Source: Pleodorina starrii
Lineage: Eukaryota; Chlorophyta; Chlorophyceae; Chlamydomonadales; Volvocaceae
NCBI GenBank assembly: GCA_030267565.1
Contig: BRXU01000007.1
Location: forward strand, 806,001 to 870,000
Direction: 5' to 3'
DNA length: 64,000 nucleotides
Made by a program: the position numbers and the translations under genes. Below the pieces are notes generated by a model, which saw nothing but the letters and a program-made list of their open reading frames with translations, did not search any database and was not told where the DNA came from. Below are positions 21,101-40,400 of the stretch, piece after piece; the stretch's first letter is position 1, and each line of letters begins with the position of its first letter.

Positions 21101-22759
21101 TGCGGTGTCGCTGGCGAATCTGCCGGGTGGGTCGGTGGTGGGTGGGCGGTGGTGGGTGGTGGGTGGGGTGGTGGGTGGGTGGGGTGGTGGGTGGGTGGGG
21201 CGGTGGGTGGGAAGTGGCGGTGGGTGGGTGGGTGGGAAGCGGGTGGGTAGTGGGGTGAGGCCGAGAGTTTGAGGCGTGAGCGTTTGAGGATGAGGGGGTG
21301 AGGGGTGGGGGTTGGCCCTCTCATGCAGCGGAGCGGAGCGGGAGGGTGGGAGGGAGGCAACATGTGGGTTTCTTCTCGCTACTTTCGCCACTTCCGCTAC
21401 TTGCTAGTGAAACCCCCCCCTCCGGACTGGTTTCCCTCCCCCCTCCCTCCCTCCCTCTCCCTCCCTCTCCCTCCCTCCCTCCCTCCCTCCCTCCCTCCCT
21501 CCCTCCCTCCCTCCCTCTCTCCCCCTCAGGCAACCTGGCCAGCATCTGGCTGGTGGACCGACTGGGTCGCCGCAAGACCGCCTGTGTGTGCATGGCGGGG
21601 GCATGTGTGTGCGCGCTGCTGTTCGCGGCGGCACCGGCTCAAGGCGGCTGGCCGCTGGCGGCGGCGTGCGTCTTCAACGGCGTGTCGGTGGGCGGATGGA
21701 ACAGTCTGGACATGATCTCGGCGGAGCTCTACCCCACCTCGGTGGGTGTGGGTGGGGCGGTGGCTGGGGTGGGGGGATGCGTTCGGGGTAATGGAGGCGG
21801 AAGTGGAAATGGAAGAATGGATGTAGGGAGGGAGGGGGTGCGAAGCGGCGTTGCCCTGCCCCTGGCCTTGCCCCGCCCCACCGCTGCGGTCTCATGCCTA
21901 TTACCCTTGCCACTCTCCTTGCCGCTCTCCTGCCCGCGCCCACGCGCCCTGCCCATATACCCAACACGCCCCACATGCCCCACACGTCCTCCCCCTCCCT
22001 CCCTCCCTCCCGCCTCCCCCCCGCAGCTGCGCTCCTCGGGCTTCGGTCTGCTCAACGCTCTGGGTCGGGTGTCCTCCTTCGCCACCACCTATGCGGCGGG
22101 GGCGCTGCTGCAGAGCGCGCTGTGGGCCCCCCTGCTGCTGGCGGCGGTGCTGCTGGCGGCGGGGAGCGCCGCGATGCTGCACCTGCCGGAGCCAGCCGGT
22201 GGGGTGGGAGAAAGTGGTCGGGCGGGCAGGGGCGGCGGGGGTGGATGGGTCGTCGGGCGACATGGTGGCCGCATCACGTCCTCATTTTCTGCACGGCACG
22301 ACCTTTCAAAGTTCGCGTACGACACGACCTTTCAAAAGCTCCTGCTCATACGAAACATCGGGCCCTCTGGGCGCCGGAAGAGTGGGCGCCGGACGCTGAC
22401 CCCCCCCCCCCGGCCTATACGTGGATATCCCCCGAATACACACACACACGTCTCCACACAAACACACGTCCACACACACCCGCGCAGGTAAGCCGCTTGA
22501 GGACAGTTTCTGTCAGGAGGACAAGGAGCAGGAGGGACTGCTCAGCGGCAGCCTCAGCGGCAGCGCCGGAAGCAGCCGCCACGGCACCCGCGGCGGCGGC
22601 GGCGGCGGCGGCGGGGCCGCGGTCCATTCCCACGACGAGGAGGACAGGGCGACGGCTGGCGGCGGCAGAGACGGCGGCGGCGGCGGCGGCGTGAAGGAGC
22701 TGGCGGCGGAGAGGGTGGCGCTGCTGGCGGCGGCGGGGGGCCGGGGCAGTCGGGGCTGA
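18107..22759 (+). CDS. SV2/SVOP-like major facilitator superfamily transporter (plant OCT7/NiaP-like)
   Basis: A 12-helix membrane transporter of about 569 aa. Exons: 18107-18133, 18248-18424, 18838-18960, 19327-19418, 19873-20086, 20706-21126, 21530-21741, 22027-22198 and 22488-22759. All junctions keep phase. The order of motifs matches SVOP-type carriers: start TVEEALSHVGTGPFQW, helix-2/3 loop LGDVVGRKR (MFS signature A), MAGLGVGGSMPVVFSLMSEF, PESPRYL after helix 6, a large central loop in exon 6, then the second signature LVDRLGRRK and SAELYPTSLRSSGFG. The family moves organic cations, nicotinate or related metabolites by proton or sodium coupling; the substrate cannot be read from sequence. 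The cytosolic tail (exon 9) is Gly/Glu-rich and variable. Translation may begin at 18107 (context GTCACCATGA) or at an in-frame ATG at 18065. Confidence 0.88.
19138..19170 (+). repeat. REP-B intronic repeat
   Basis: CCTTCCCTTCGCTGCGGCAT, sense copy in intron 3 (18961-19326) of the transporter gene. The preceding bases (GCTCGCTAACGCCG) also match those before the 11938 copy. Confidence 0.8.
19801..19826 (+). repeat. REP-A intronic repeat
   Basis: GGGCTCCGGCCTATACGTGG in the transporter intron 19419-19872, sense orientation, about 45 bp before the acceptor. Confidence 0.8.
20456..20480 (+). repeat. REP-A intronic repeat
   Basis: GGGCTCCGGCCTGTACGTGG copy in transporter intron 20087-20705, with one base change from the consensus. 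Confidence 0.75.
20507..20545 (+). repeat. REP-C intronic repeat (copy 1)
   Basis: GCGTTGCGTTCCCTCGCCCC followed by GGGCCG.TTTAATTA matches 27652-27690 in an MCM2 intron with three differences in about 37 bp. Confidence 0.8.
20554..20580 (+). repeat. Duplicated splice acceptor plus exon start (decoy copy)
   Basis: 27 bp identical to 20697-20723, which is the real acceptor and first 18 coding bases of transporter exon 6. The offset is 143 bp, so use of this copy would shift the frame. A REP-A fragment starts immediately after it. Confidence 0.9.
20637..20674 (+). repeat. REP-A intronic repeat, full-length copy
   Basis: The best-preserved copy: CCGTTTACGGGCTCC followed by GGCCTATACGTGGATGACC, about 30 bp before the exon 6 acceptor. 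A partial copy (CTATACGTGGATTACC) lies at 20586-20602. Confidence 0.9.
21432..21526 (+). repeat. (CCCT)n array acting as polypyrimidine tract
   Basis: About 90 bp of CCCT/CTCC units run directly into the CAG acceptor of transporter exon 7 (exon starts 21530). It mirrors the (TCCC)n tract at 7811-7899 in an unrelated gene. Confidence 0.9.
22410..22430 (+). repeat. REP-A intronic repeat, 3' half
   Basis: CCGGCCTATACGTGGATATC in the last transporter intron (22199-22487), sense orientation, 57 bp before the acceptor. Confidence 0.75.
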
Positions 22760-25048
22760 GCCTTGGGGGCACGTTTTGGGGGGTGAAGGTGAAGGGTGAA
22801 GGGCTTTAGGGCTCAGTTGATGCCCTGGCGGCGGCGGGAGCCGGGTGGGGGGAGGAGGGGAAGGGTGCCCCGGGGGACATGGGTTGGGGGCAACACGGTT
22901 CCCCCTCGTGAGCAGCACGTGAGCGCAGGTGCAGAGCAGAGCAGTACTCTGTTCGCAGCACTCTGTCCACTTGAGGTCAACCTCGTGAATTTGGCGGTCA
23001 ACCTCGCAAAGGGCCTTACCGTATCGATAAGGTGCTGGTCGTCGTGATCCGTGATCCGGATACCGCACATCGGATATAGCTGTGGCCTGTATGACCGGCC
23101 TCCTGCCTGCTTGCCGGCATGTGCGCAGGTGCGTATGTAGCGGTAGGTACTCTCGGGGACTCTCGCATCACACATCTGCATTTACCGTAGGAGTAATTGT
23201 TACAGTGGGCTCGACGCTCGAGGCCCCCGGAGGGGTAAGTGCCGGCGAGTCCTTACGCATCTGCCGGAGAACCCTAAGAAATCCTAAATTCCTTACGTCA
23301 TGGCCGGCCGCCTGAAATACGACGACAAGGAGGATGGGCCGTCAGCGGCGACATTCGTAACAAGCACTGTGAGCCACAATCGCAGGGGGTCCTTTGGCTT
23401 GTGTGTGTGGGGGGGTGGGGGAGTAGGGGGCGGTGTTGCTTAGGGAGTTGTGACGCCACCCGCTTTTCCTGCCGCGGGTGCACAACAGTGCTTCTGCTGG
23501 GCGCTACCTACCTACCCCTGCGGCCTGCGCTTGCATGGCGTTAAGAACTCCGGAGCTGTCCGGGGGGTGGGGAAGGGGGAGGGTGGTGGTGGTGCTGCTG
23601 CTGCTGCTGCGGTGTCCGTGCCGGGAGATATACCGCGAGCGGGGCCCGCGGACGCACTTCTTTTCGCCGCCCCCCTCCACCCCCACTCCCCCTCGGCTAC
23701 CGTTATCGCTGCTTTCGGACCGCCGCTGTCGGCCTCCGTCCATCGGTCGGGCTCCTTTTTGGCACCGTTACCGGAATCGCAAAAACTTGTTGGGACATCG
23801 CCTCACCTCGCACCGTGTTGGCGCTGTGTTGCGCCCCCGGCTTAGCGAGTAGCGACCTGGTCTTAGCTGGGTGGGGTGGAGCGTGTCAAGGCGGTGAATA
23901 ACGACGGACAGACAGAGGGGTCCAAGACCCCAAGGGGCCGGGCCTTATGCTTGGCTACGGCTGTTGTGAATGCGGGGGAGGGAGGGAGGGCCGGGGGAGT
24001 GTGTGGAAGTTCTTGGCGCCATGTGGACAGCTTTAAGCGGCCGGTCGAGCAGGGTTACAAGGCAAGGAAGAAGACAACACGCGCCGCCTGTCAACACAGA
24101 GAACCGTACTGCCGTACTGCGCACGGCCGTACTGGCGCCAGCGAGCGAACCCCCGACGACGTTGTGTCGGTGAACAGTCGAGTCTTGCGTCTTGTCGAGA
24201 ATCAGGTCAGGCGGTGTGTGTGTGGTGGTGGTCATTGAGGGAACCAATGGGCGCCCTAACCCCCTCCTGCCTGGAAGCAAACCCCCCCCCCACACACAGC
24301 TGAACTCCGTCAACACCACCACCCACGTCCGAAAGCAGTCCCGGCGCCCGGCCCCCCACAGACTATCCCCCACCAGCCCGCCCAACCCCGCGATTTCAAC
24401 CTCGGGAAGTCCCCCCAATCAGTCTTTCGTCGGTCTAAGACCATCTTACCATCACCACCACCGCCACCACGCACCCTTCGTGCCCGACAGTCCGCGAACC
24501 CTCAAGCGTGCATCCGCCACCACCGCCGCCGCCGTCAATACCCCCAAAACCATCCCCGGCCATATCTCCCCTCCCACCTCCCTCCGAATCCCCGGGTACC
24601 TGGCAGCTGGCCAGGGCTCTGCCTCCACTCCATCCGCTACAAACCCCCCATCAACTAGCCAGCAGCAAACAACCACCCGCTCCCGCTCCAGTTCCAAACC
24701 ACTACGATGCGCATGTGTGCGTGCATTGGCACATCACATCACACCAATCCACACAACGCCGCGACGGTGTGCCGTACACACACGCGTCCATCCCGCCACA
24801 ACCAAAACCCCACCACCCCTGCGACCCGCCCTCCTCCCCCTCCCCCCTCCCAACGTTCCTCATCTCCAAAGCGCGCCGCTTCACGGCCGCGCCCTTCATG
24901 AGCCATCCATAGGCAGTCAACTTCATCACCCAACGACCCGCCCAACGACCAACGGCCAACCAACCACCGTCAGTCGTCTGGGTTCCGCCGCCAGTTTCCG
25001 TCGCTGCGGCTTTCCTCCTCCGTCACTCACTCCCGCCCGTCCTCCCTT
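22760..25048. other. Converging intergenic region between transporter and MCM2
   Basis: Two 3' ends meet here. The sequence is low-complexity with runs of CAC/CCA, and a 290-codon plus-strand open frame (24192-25064) has the composition of non-coding DNA. No conserved peptide, RNA gene or inverted element was recognised. Confidence 0.5.
24055..24059 (-). terminator. Candidate poly(A) signal (TGTAA, minus strand) for MCM2
   Basis: Located about 990 nt past the MCM2 stop codon; the motif is short and the distance long, so support is weak. Confidence 0.25.
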
Positions 25049-33373
<8,325 letters not shown>

Positions 33374-34194
33374 GGTCACGGTGCTTTCGCGCCTTTTCTG
33401 AAGTGCACTGAAAAGGGGCCTCCGCTCACAGTACTCTTACTCCAGGCTATGCGCCAAGTGTTACTGGCAATTTAATGGCTAGGCTATGCGAATCGAAATT
33501 GGCGTGTATTCGAGTTAAAAACCCACGGAGCTTGACGAGCCTGCGCAAGTAATAGTCGGTCGCGTTCAACGGAGTGATAAGTGTAATGTTATGCGCCTGA
33601 TTGCACAGCGAGTCGACCACAAGGAGCATGAAATTTTTTGCATCATTGCATGAATAACATTTTCGCGCCAACAGCTGCCGTACTGCGCCCTAACTGCCAC
33701 CAATTTTTCATATGATGCCTCCTCTTAGGGATATCTGAGTAGCCAAATGTGCATTCATTCTGCGGAATTCGTCCAGATAGTAGCATACAAGAGTCCGGAT
33801 ACCGAATCTATGGTTGCAAGCTTGAAGTTTACATCATGCCGACCCGAAACGAAATACTCGGGAGAGGTCCTCCACCGTTCCCACCAAACGTGAAAGCAGA
33901 ACGACAGCGGAGCCGCGGGAGCTCCAAAATGAAGTTGCTTTGCCTTTGTTGTCAAGCCATGTACCGAAACCCACTGCGCAAAATCATGCGCCTAGCGAAC
34001 ACACACGGACAGCCACCGAATGGAGCGCGAACAACTTGATGCCTATAGCGTTGCTTCGTATCCACAGTCCCAGACGCTTCGACGCTACGCACGCCGTCTC
34101 GCGGGAAGCTGTCGCCCTCCTGCGCGCCCCGCAACCGTCACAGCCCGTGCCCGAGGAGTTGCCTCGCATCTCATCCTCCCCCCGCCATCCTCAT
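33374..34194. other. Spacer between the ASA3-like gene and MCM2 (same strand)
   Basis: It holds the 3' UTR of the upstream minus-strand gene and the MCM2 promoter. GC is lower than in flanking DNA. A minus-strand TGTAA lies at 33829-33833. No additional gene was recognised. Confidence 0.5.
33829..33833 (-). terminator. Candidate poly(A) signal (TGTAA, minus strand) for the ASA3-like gene
   Basis: About 360 nt past the stop codon at 34195, a typical spacing for green algae. Confidence 0.4.
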
Positions 34195-37100
34195 TCACTT
34201 CATGGGGCGCATGCCGGCCGGCGAGTACTGCTTGGGGACCAGCGCATCGCGGAAGACGTACATCTGGTACGACGACTGCCCCGGGGTGTGGTGCCCGTAC
34301 CTGCGAAAGGGACAAAAACGCCAGACAAGGGACGGTTTTTGAGGCGCAGAACTCACCCAAAACTTAAAATCGGCTGCGAAGCAAAGCATGCGCACACGCC
34401 ACAGCAGCCCAGCACGACAGGACAACAGCCTCCTCCTAAACGCCGCGCTGCCCCAGAAGCCATGACGTGGGTGGTGGGTCGTCTCCAGCTACCGTACACG
34501 TCCAGATCAGCAACAAGTTCGACTCCCTCCCTCCCTGCCTCCCTCACCACAACACGATCCTCATCTGACCACGATTGCTCCCTTTGCGCCGCCCCGCAAC
34601 GAATCCCCTCCCGTCTGCCACGCAGCACTGCCCCTCTCCGCCCGCCCCCTCCTCCCCTCGATACCCAGCCCGACTCGCTCGCTCGCCCGCCATCCCCCCC
34701 GCCCCCCGCCCGCCGCCCTCACCAGTGCACCGAGTCCACGTCGTCTCCCTCCTTGAACACGCGCAGCTCGCCGCCGTGCGCGTCCTCCAGCAGCGCCTGG
34801 AACTTCTCAACCTCCTTCAGCTCGTCGGCGCTGTACGACTCCGGAGAGGCCTTGGCGGCGTACAGCAGCGCCTCTGCGTGTCATGTGTGCGTGTGTGTGC
34901 ACAGGCGGAGGGCAGGGACACAGGCGGGCAGGGTCGAGACGGGCACGGTGTTCTAGCTGTCCTCGCGCGTTCTCGTCCGGGAGCGTAGTGAAAGTCCACC
35001 ACGCTTCTTGTGGATTGCAAGGTCGTGGCTTCCTGTCGCTGATGGCGAGAAACTAGCCGTCCCTTTTCAGATCGCAGATATGGTGGTGGCATGGTAGGAT
35101 TTGCAGCCGGCCCCGGTTAGATGGTGCACCCCGCGAAGTGTCGAGGAGGGTTTGGGGCTCAACTGCCGGCGTCTGGGCAGGGTTCGGTGCGGCAACGCGA
35201 GGGAAGGCGCAAGCCTGCTACGCGAGCACTCCTCGCACCCCGGATAGGCAGGTGCCCAAAACGGGGTGGGCGTTACGCAACCCGAGGGGTGATCCACGTA
35301 TAGGCCGAGGTCCGTGAACGGTAACGGGAGGGCGAGTTATGTGCTAACAACACAAAGACGTTTCGGCGGCGGCCCTCCGCTGATATGCCGCAACCTGGTG
35401 GGATACGGTGGCCGGGCGGTCGGGCGTCCACGCCAATCACCCATCCATGGGCCCAACCCGCTAAAGCGAGCGAGCGCACGTCCGGCAAGGCGCGATGCGC
35501 CCACCTTCTACCGGCACACACACCCTCGCCCAGCCGTGCGCTTTCCACGAGCCCATCGACATCCGCTACATTTTCCTCCCGAGCGTCCCAGCTGTGCTCC
35601 GCAGCCCCCCCCCCAATCCTTCACTATCCCCGCTATAGAAAAAGCCCAAAACGCCAGTTCCCAGTGGCCGGCCGGACGCCAAGGGACTCCCCTCCCGCCC
35701 CACCGCCTCCTCGCCCCGGCCACCTCTGCCTCCGCCCCTCCACCCACCCGTGGCCTCCGGCCAGAACTGGAAGGCGTGGAAGGCGCGCAGCGCCTTCAGC
35801 ACCGTCGCCTTGCGCGCCTCCGGGTCCAGCGCCGCCAGCGACTGCTCGCTGAAGCCCCTGTCGGTTGCAGGAGGTCGAGCAAAGTTCAGGGCGAGAAAGT
35901 TCAGGGGTGATGACAGGTAGCGGTCATGCACTCGGCATCGGGGCGATGTGGGGATGCCAACGGCGCCTAGACGCTCTCAAGCGCCGTATGATGGCACCCA
36001 GATCAGGGGCAGAGTCGCGTCGTCCTCACTAAATCGCGTGTCCTCTTCGGCCCAATGGACATGCGAGGAGAAGCGGGGGGGTCTGACGGCGCCAGGGACA
36101 CGCCCGTCGGGCCGATCCGCTCCGGCCGTGCATATCGGCATCCGACATCGCGCAACGGTGGCTGGAGCCCTGTGGCGGTATGTGCCCCGTCCAGACGACA
36201 GCTGCAGGACAGCGCGCAGCGCGGCATCCGCCACAACGGTGCCCAGAAGGACAAGGATAAGGGGTGGCCCCTGATCGTCCTGGCTGGCTTGGCGCCCACT
36301 CCGCGCCAACCTCCGCTATCCAACTCCGCAAGCTGGAGCTGAGAGCTGAGAGCTGGAGGCAGGGCCAGCTCTGGCTTGCACTGGAGGCCAAGCGGAAGAA
36401 CAAAACAGCGGGCGCCTGCTCCCGTCCCTCCATGCCGTGACTACCTGGCCAGCGCAACGAAGAGGTCGCCGCGCTCGTGCTCGAACTTTTGGAAGACGGC
36501 GAACGCGTTCGCCAGCTCCAACGGCGACGCCTTAATGGGCGCCAGGTAGTGGTTGCAGTAGGTGATGGAATCCGCAATGTCGTCGAAGGCCGCCAGGTCG
36601 TAATGCTGGAACTCCAGGAACGCGCCCAGCACCTTCAGCAGCTGATCAGTCTCGTACTTGGTGAAGTTGGCCGAGATGTTGGCGGCGACGCCCGTGAAGA
36701 GGTCCTTGTCGTAGTAGTTCACCCTATGACGTGCGGTGCGGTGCAGGGTCCGGGTTGGGTTGACATCCCCTCCCGGGTTCGGCCGGCATCGCCACATACA
36801 CACACGCACCTCGGCGGAACGGCGCTCGCTTACAGCTAGCAAGCACCGTACACTAGACATCGCAGCCCTTAACCCCCGCTATCCGACTGCCGGCTTCCCC
36901 TAACCTTTGTCCCGGCTATTCACGATTCCCTGTCGATCGGGACGGTGTCGTCCCAGGTATAGGCGTGTCAAGAGCTCACAGTTAACCCAGTGCTTTTGAG
37001 CTAGTCGAAGGCAGTGCTCGCGTACAATGCAAGCTGCGGTAGACACGCTTGGGTTAACGGAATGCCCCGAAAGTGATGCCGGAGGGGGATGCCGAGGGCT

Positions 37101-37486
37101 TACTTGTGGAACGCCACGACCAGATCCGTAACCTGCTGGGGCTCCATGCCCAGAACTTTGGTCTTAGCAGCATCCGCAAACTTCTTGTACCCAGCCGGGC
37201 TGCTGTAGCCCCCAACGCTGAGCCAGTAAGCCCAGAACGGGATGTCCACGTCGTCCACTTTGGCCAGCGACTCGCTGATGATAGCCTAAAAGTAATATGA
37301 CACTGTGTAAAACGGACGTACTTCAGTAAGCTGGTGATGATTGGCTCTGCCGCCGCGTACCTTCTCCGCAAACGACGTAACCAGGTCCTTCACATAGCTG
37401 GACTTAGCTGCACCAGCGACGGCCTTGCCGGTCAGGCTCAGCGCTGTGCCGATCACCTGACGGGGCAGCGCGACGACGCCCGGCAT
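34195..37486 (-). CDS. Helical protein, probable mitochondrial ATP synthase-associated ASA3-like subunit
   Basis: Six exons (minus): 37361-37486 (ATG), 37104-37285, 36445-36723, 35748-35857, 34723-34873 and 34195-34300 (stop TGA). All phases join, giving 317 aa (about 35 kDa). The N terminus (VVALPRQVIGTALSLTGKAV) is amphipathic. The body is built of repeated alpha-helical pairs with motifs such as VNYYDKDLFTGVA, LLKVLGAFLEFQHYDL and IADSITYCNHYLAP, like ARM/HEAT-type repeats. The end is conserved-looking (GMRPMK). Size, helical-repeat build and algal context agree with ASA3, a chlorophycean-specific part of the dimeric mitochondrial ATP synthase peripheral stalk. I am recalling the family, not aligning it; an RAP/FAST-type organelle RNA factor is the main alternative, but no RAP domain is seen. 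No enzyme motif is present. MCM2 follows about 0.8 kb downstream on the same strand. Confidence 0.6.
35289..35330 (-). repeat. REP-A intronic repeat
   Basis: GATCCACGTATAGGCCGAGG, then GTGAACGGTAACGG, in intron 34874-35747 of the ASA3-like gene. It is read on the minus strand, so sense for the gene. Confidence 0.85.
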
Positions 37487-40400
37487 GATGGGGCTGAGCG
37501 GGGTGGTCGGCGAGTCATGGCTGGCTGGGGCTCCAAATTGACGAGTGAACGCAGTCTGGGCCGCGGCACAGGTCTGCTGAAGACCTGCAAAATTACGCAG
37601 CCGGCTTTGATGTCTCGTGTTTGGTCGCCCATCTCAACCTGAACTAATTCCTATCCCGTCCTTCGATCAGTACCTGCACGCTCTGCCTGAAGCACAACCT
37701 GAGCACCCTTGCGCAGCATGTTGCGATATTGGGCTGGTTCCGCTTCGTCCGAAAGCTAACGGAAGGGCCTACCGATGGCCCGACGTGAGCGGACACACAC
37801 GCACTATACTAGAACCAATACTCTACCTATTCGGCACGCTGCTTTACGCAGCGAGCTGTACTTGGGATACGGGCGTGAAATGCCGTACGCGACGTGATTG
37901 CACATCGCCCATTGCGCTCCAACATAGATGCACAGTCGTGCCCACGCGTAGAGGCATGATCACAGCTGAGTTGCAGCTTCTCGGACCTACGATGAGGGCC
38001 AGGTCGCGATTACGGTTGGTGAGATTGCAAGTTATTTCAGCCTCAGCACCTTCGCACGATTGAGCTGTGAAAGGCGATCGGGCGGGAAGGTGGACGGGAA
38101 ACGCGCAGTAGTGTGCTTTCCTGCGCGTGGAGGAGCGGGACACAGGTGGGCGGGTAAGCCAGGAAAGACGACACCCAGGCCTGAACGGATTCTAAGAGAG
38201 CCGGCACAGGCTGAGCGAGCGGGCCCCGGATGTCCTGCTTCACGCTGTATCTTCCTGCCCACAATGGCTTTCCCGGGGCCCCGAAAGTGCGGGTATGGAC
38301 AGCAGCACACATCACAGCGCGGTCCTATCGCCCTGCCTCGCCCCCAACCGTCCCATGCGCTGTGTTCTCCGGAGCATGCGCTGCTTGGATAAGATCACAT
38401 ATAAAATGATCAGGCGGAGAGGGACAGCAGATGCGCTAGGTAGCATGCGTAAGGACGCGATCCCCAATCGAAAGCCACCGAGCCAAGTGTGCAGAGCAAG
38501 GCCGAGGAGGGAACCCTCGCTGTCAGCGATTGTTTGGAGAGATCCCCCGCCGGCGGGATGGAGCAGGGTGGAGCGGAGCGACGTGGGCGGCACTCCGTGT
38601 CTGTGAAGCACTCCGCAACGCCATCGTTACGACCGCCGGACTGAGACACGATTTAAAGCCGCTTTGCTATCTTCGCCAATCTTCGCCAAGCGCTCCATGG
38701 CTGCTGTTGGTGCGGCGGTGCAGCAGCGGGCTCCGTAACTGCGTTGGATACCGTACTGGCTCGGGGGGCTTACGGGGCTTACGGGGCCGGCCCCGAGCGC
38801 CCGCGGCCGCAGGCGGCGCTCCCTCGCCGACTGAATGCGCGCTTTCTTGCATCCCCCCGTACGCTCCCCCAAGGCCCAAGCCCCAACTGGGTTTCCAGGT
38901 GCCATCCCCACCTGACCAGCCCTGACCAACCCTGACCAACCCCGACCGCCCTGGTCGTCTCCGCAGTGCACGGCCCCCTGACTTTGCCCGTCAAGAGGGC
39001 CCGTACAGGGTGGCTATCTTAAGATATGAATATATATTCCGGGGAAAATTTTGGAAATCTGAAGATACTTTTGCCGTGCAAAAAGCTGAAGGTTTAGATA
39101 ATCCGGCCTTACAGGTGGGCATGATATCTCCAGGGGCCGTGTTTAGCCGGGAAAATCCCCTCCTAGACAGATCCTGACAGATACTCTCAGCGCTTCTGAG
39201 CCAGGAGTATCTCCGGCCGTAGATACTCGGCAAAATAAGATAGCCACCCTGGGCCCGTAACGTCATCACTGCTGCGCGCGTGTCGCGCTGCAGTGACGGC
39301 GTTGTGACGTTTCTGGTTCACGAACTGCTCGCGGGAAATGTGGTTACCGGCATTGCGGTTGAGAGGAGTGGGCCAGTGGGCAGTGGGCAGCCAGCCTCGC
39401 GCGCGCGACCCCGGGTCAGCCCGATCTCGTTGTCGTACTGCTCGTCCGGTCCGGTCGGAGCGCTGCCGCTAGGTGTGCGAGCGCTTCCCGCCAGTGCGCA
39501 GCCTGCCCAGGCCGCCACGATTGCCATTCGGGCTGCAGCACGACAGCCGGCCGGACCTCTGTGATCAAACCCGGCCGGCAGCCGGGTTCACGGGGAGAGC
39601 TCCCCCCCCCTGGAGTCCTACCAGCATAACTGCCGCAGCACAGCGGGACGCGCTCCGCCCTCGGCCGCAAAGGAGCAACACGTTTTTAGGAGGAGCGGTG
39701 TGTGGTTGCTCCGTGAAGGACGGGGCCAGCCTCGGGGCCCGATGTGAGACGGTACGGTTTAGCTGCGGACCGGACCGTGGGTCTGCAGTTGCGCCGCGCT
39801 CCGCGCGAGGAGGCCACCCCATCGCCGCCAGGGTCGCAGGCGGGCGTGTGTGCAGCTGTGCCGCCTCGCTGGTCGCTGCATATGAGGACACGCGTGCCTG
39901 GAAGTGTGCCAGAACCCAGAAATGCCGCCCGAGGCTACGAGACACGGCTTGTTCGCATTTGAGTCATTTACAAAATTTCTGAAATTGTTGTTGTTGTTGT
40001 TGGGTGTGGATCACTTCCGCACAGCCCGAGGCGGCGGTCGACGTTCAGCTCGTATGCATGCGGCGGCGCGCTTGCTGAGAGAAGGGCGCCTGCACCGAAA
40101 TTCCGCGCGAGGCAGCCCCGCCGCCGAAACCCTACCAAACACACACAAAAAGCCGCACGACTTTGCCGGAGCCCTCGGCCGACGCTATGTACTACACGAT
40201 AAACGTGATAAAAGGTGTTCAAATCTCTTTTCCCTAGCCTACCCAAAAGAATACTCGTACGATTCAAAACCAAACAACACGGGGATGGGATGAGGGTTAA
40301 CGAAACACCAAACCGCAACGGAAGGACGGATAGCGAAAGTTTACAAGCACAACATGCTCGAGAGCGCCCCTCTTCATTCAAGTCGCACACACACAGACAC

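Noticed and set aside
39280..39945. Short open frames on both strands next to the MITE considered as a transposase fragment
   Set aside because: No hAT dimerisation or catalytic motif is visible and they lie outside the terminal repeats.
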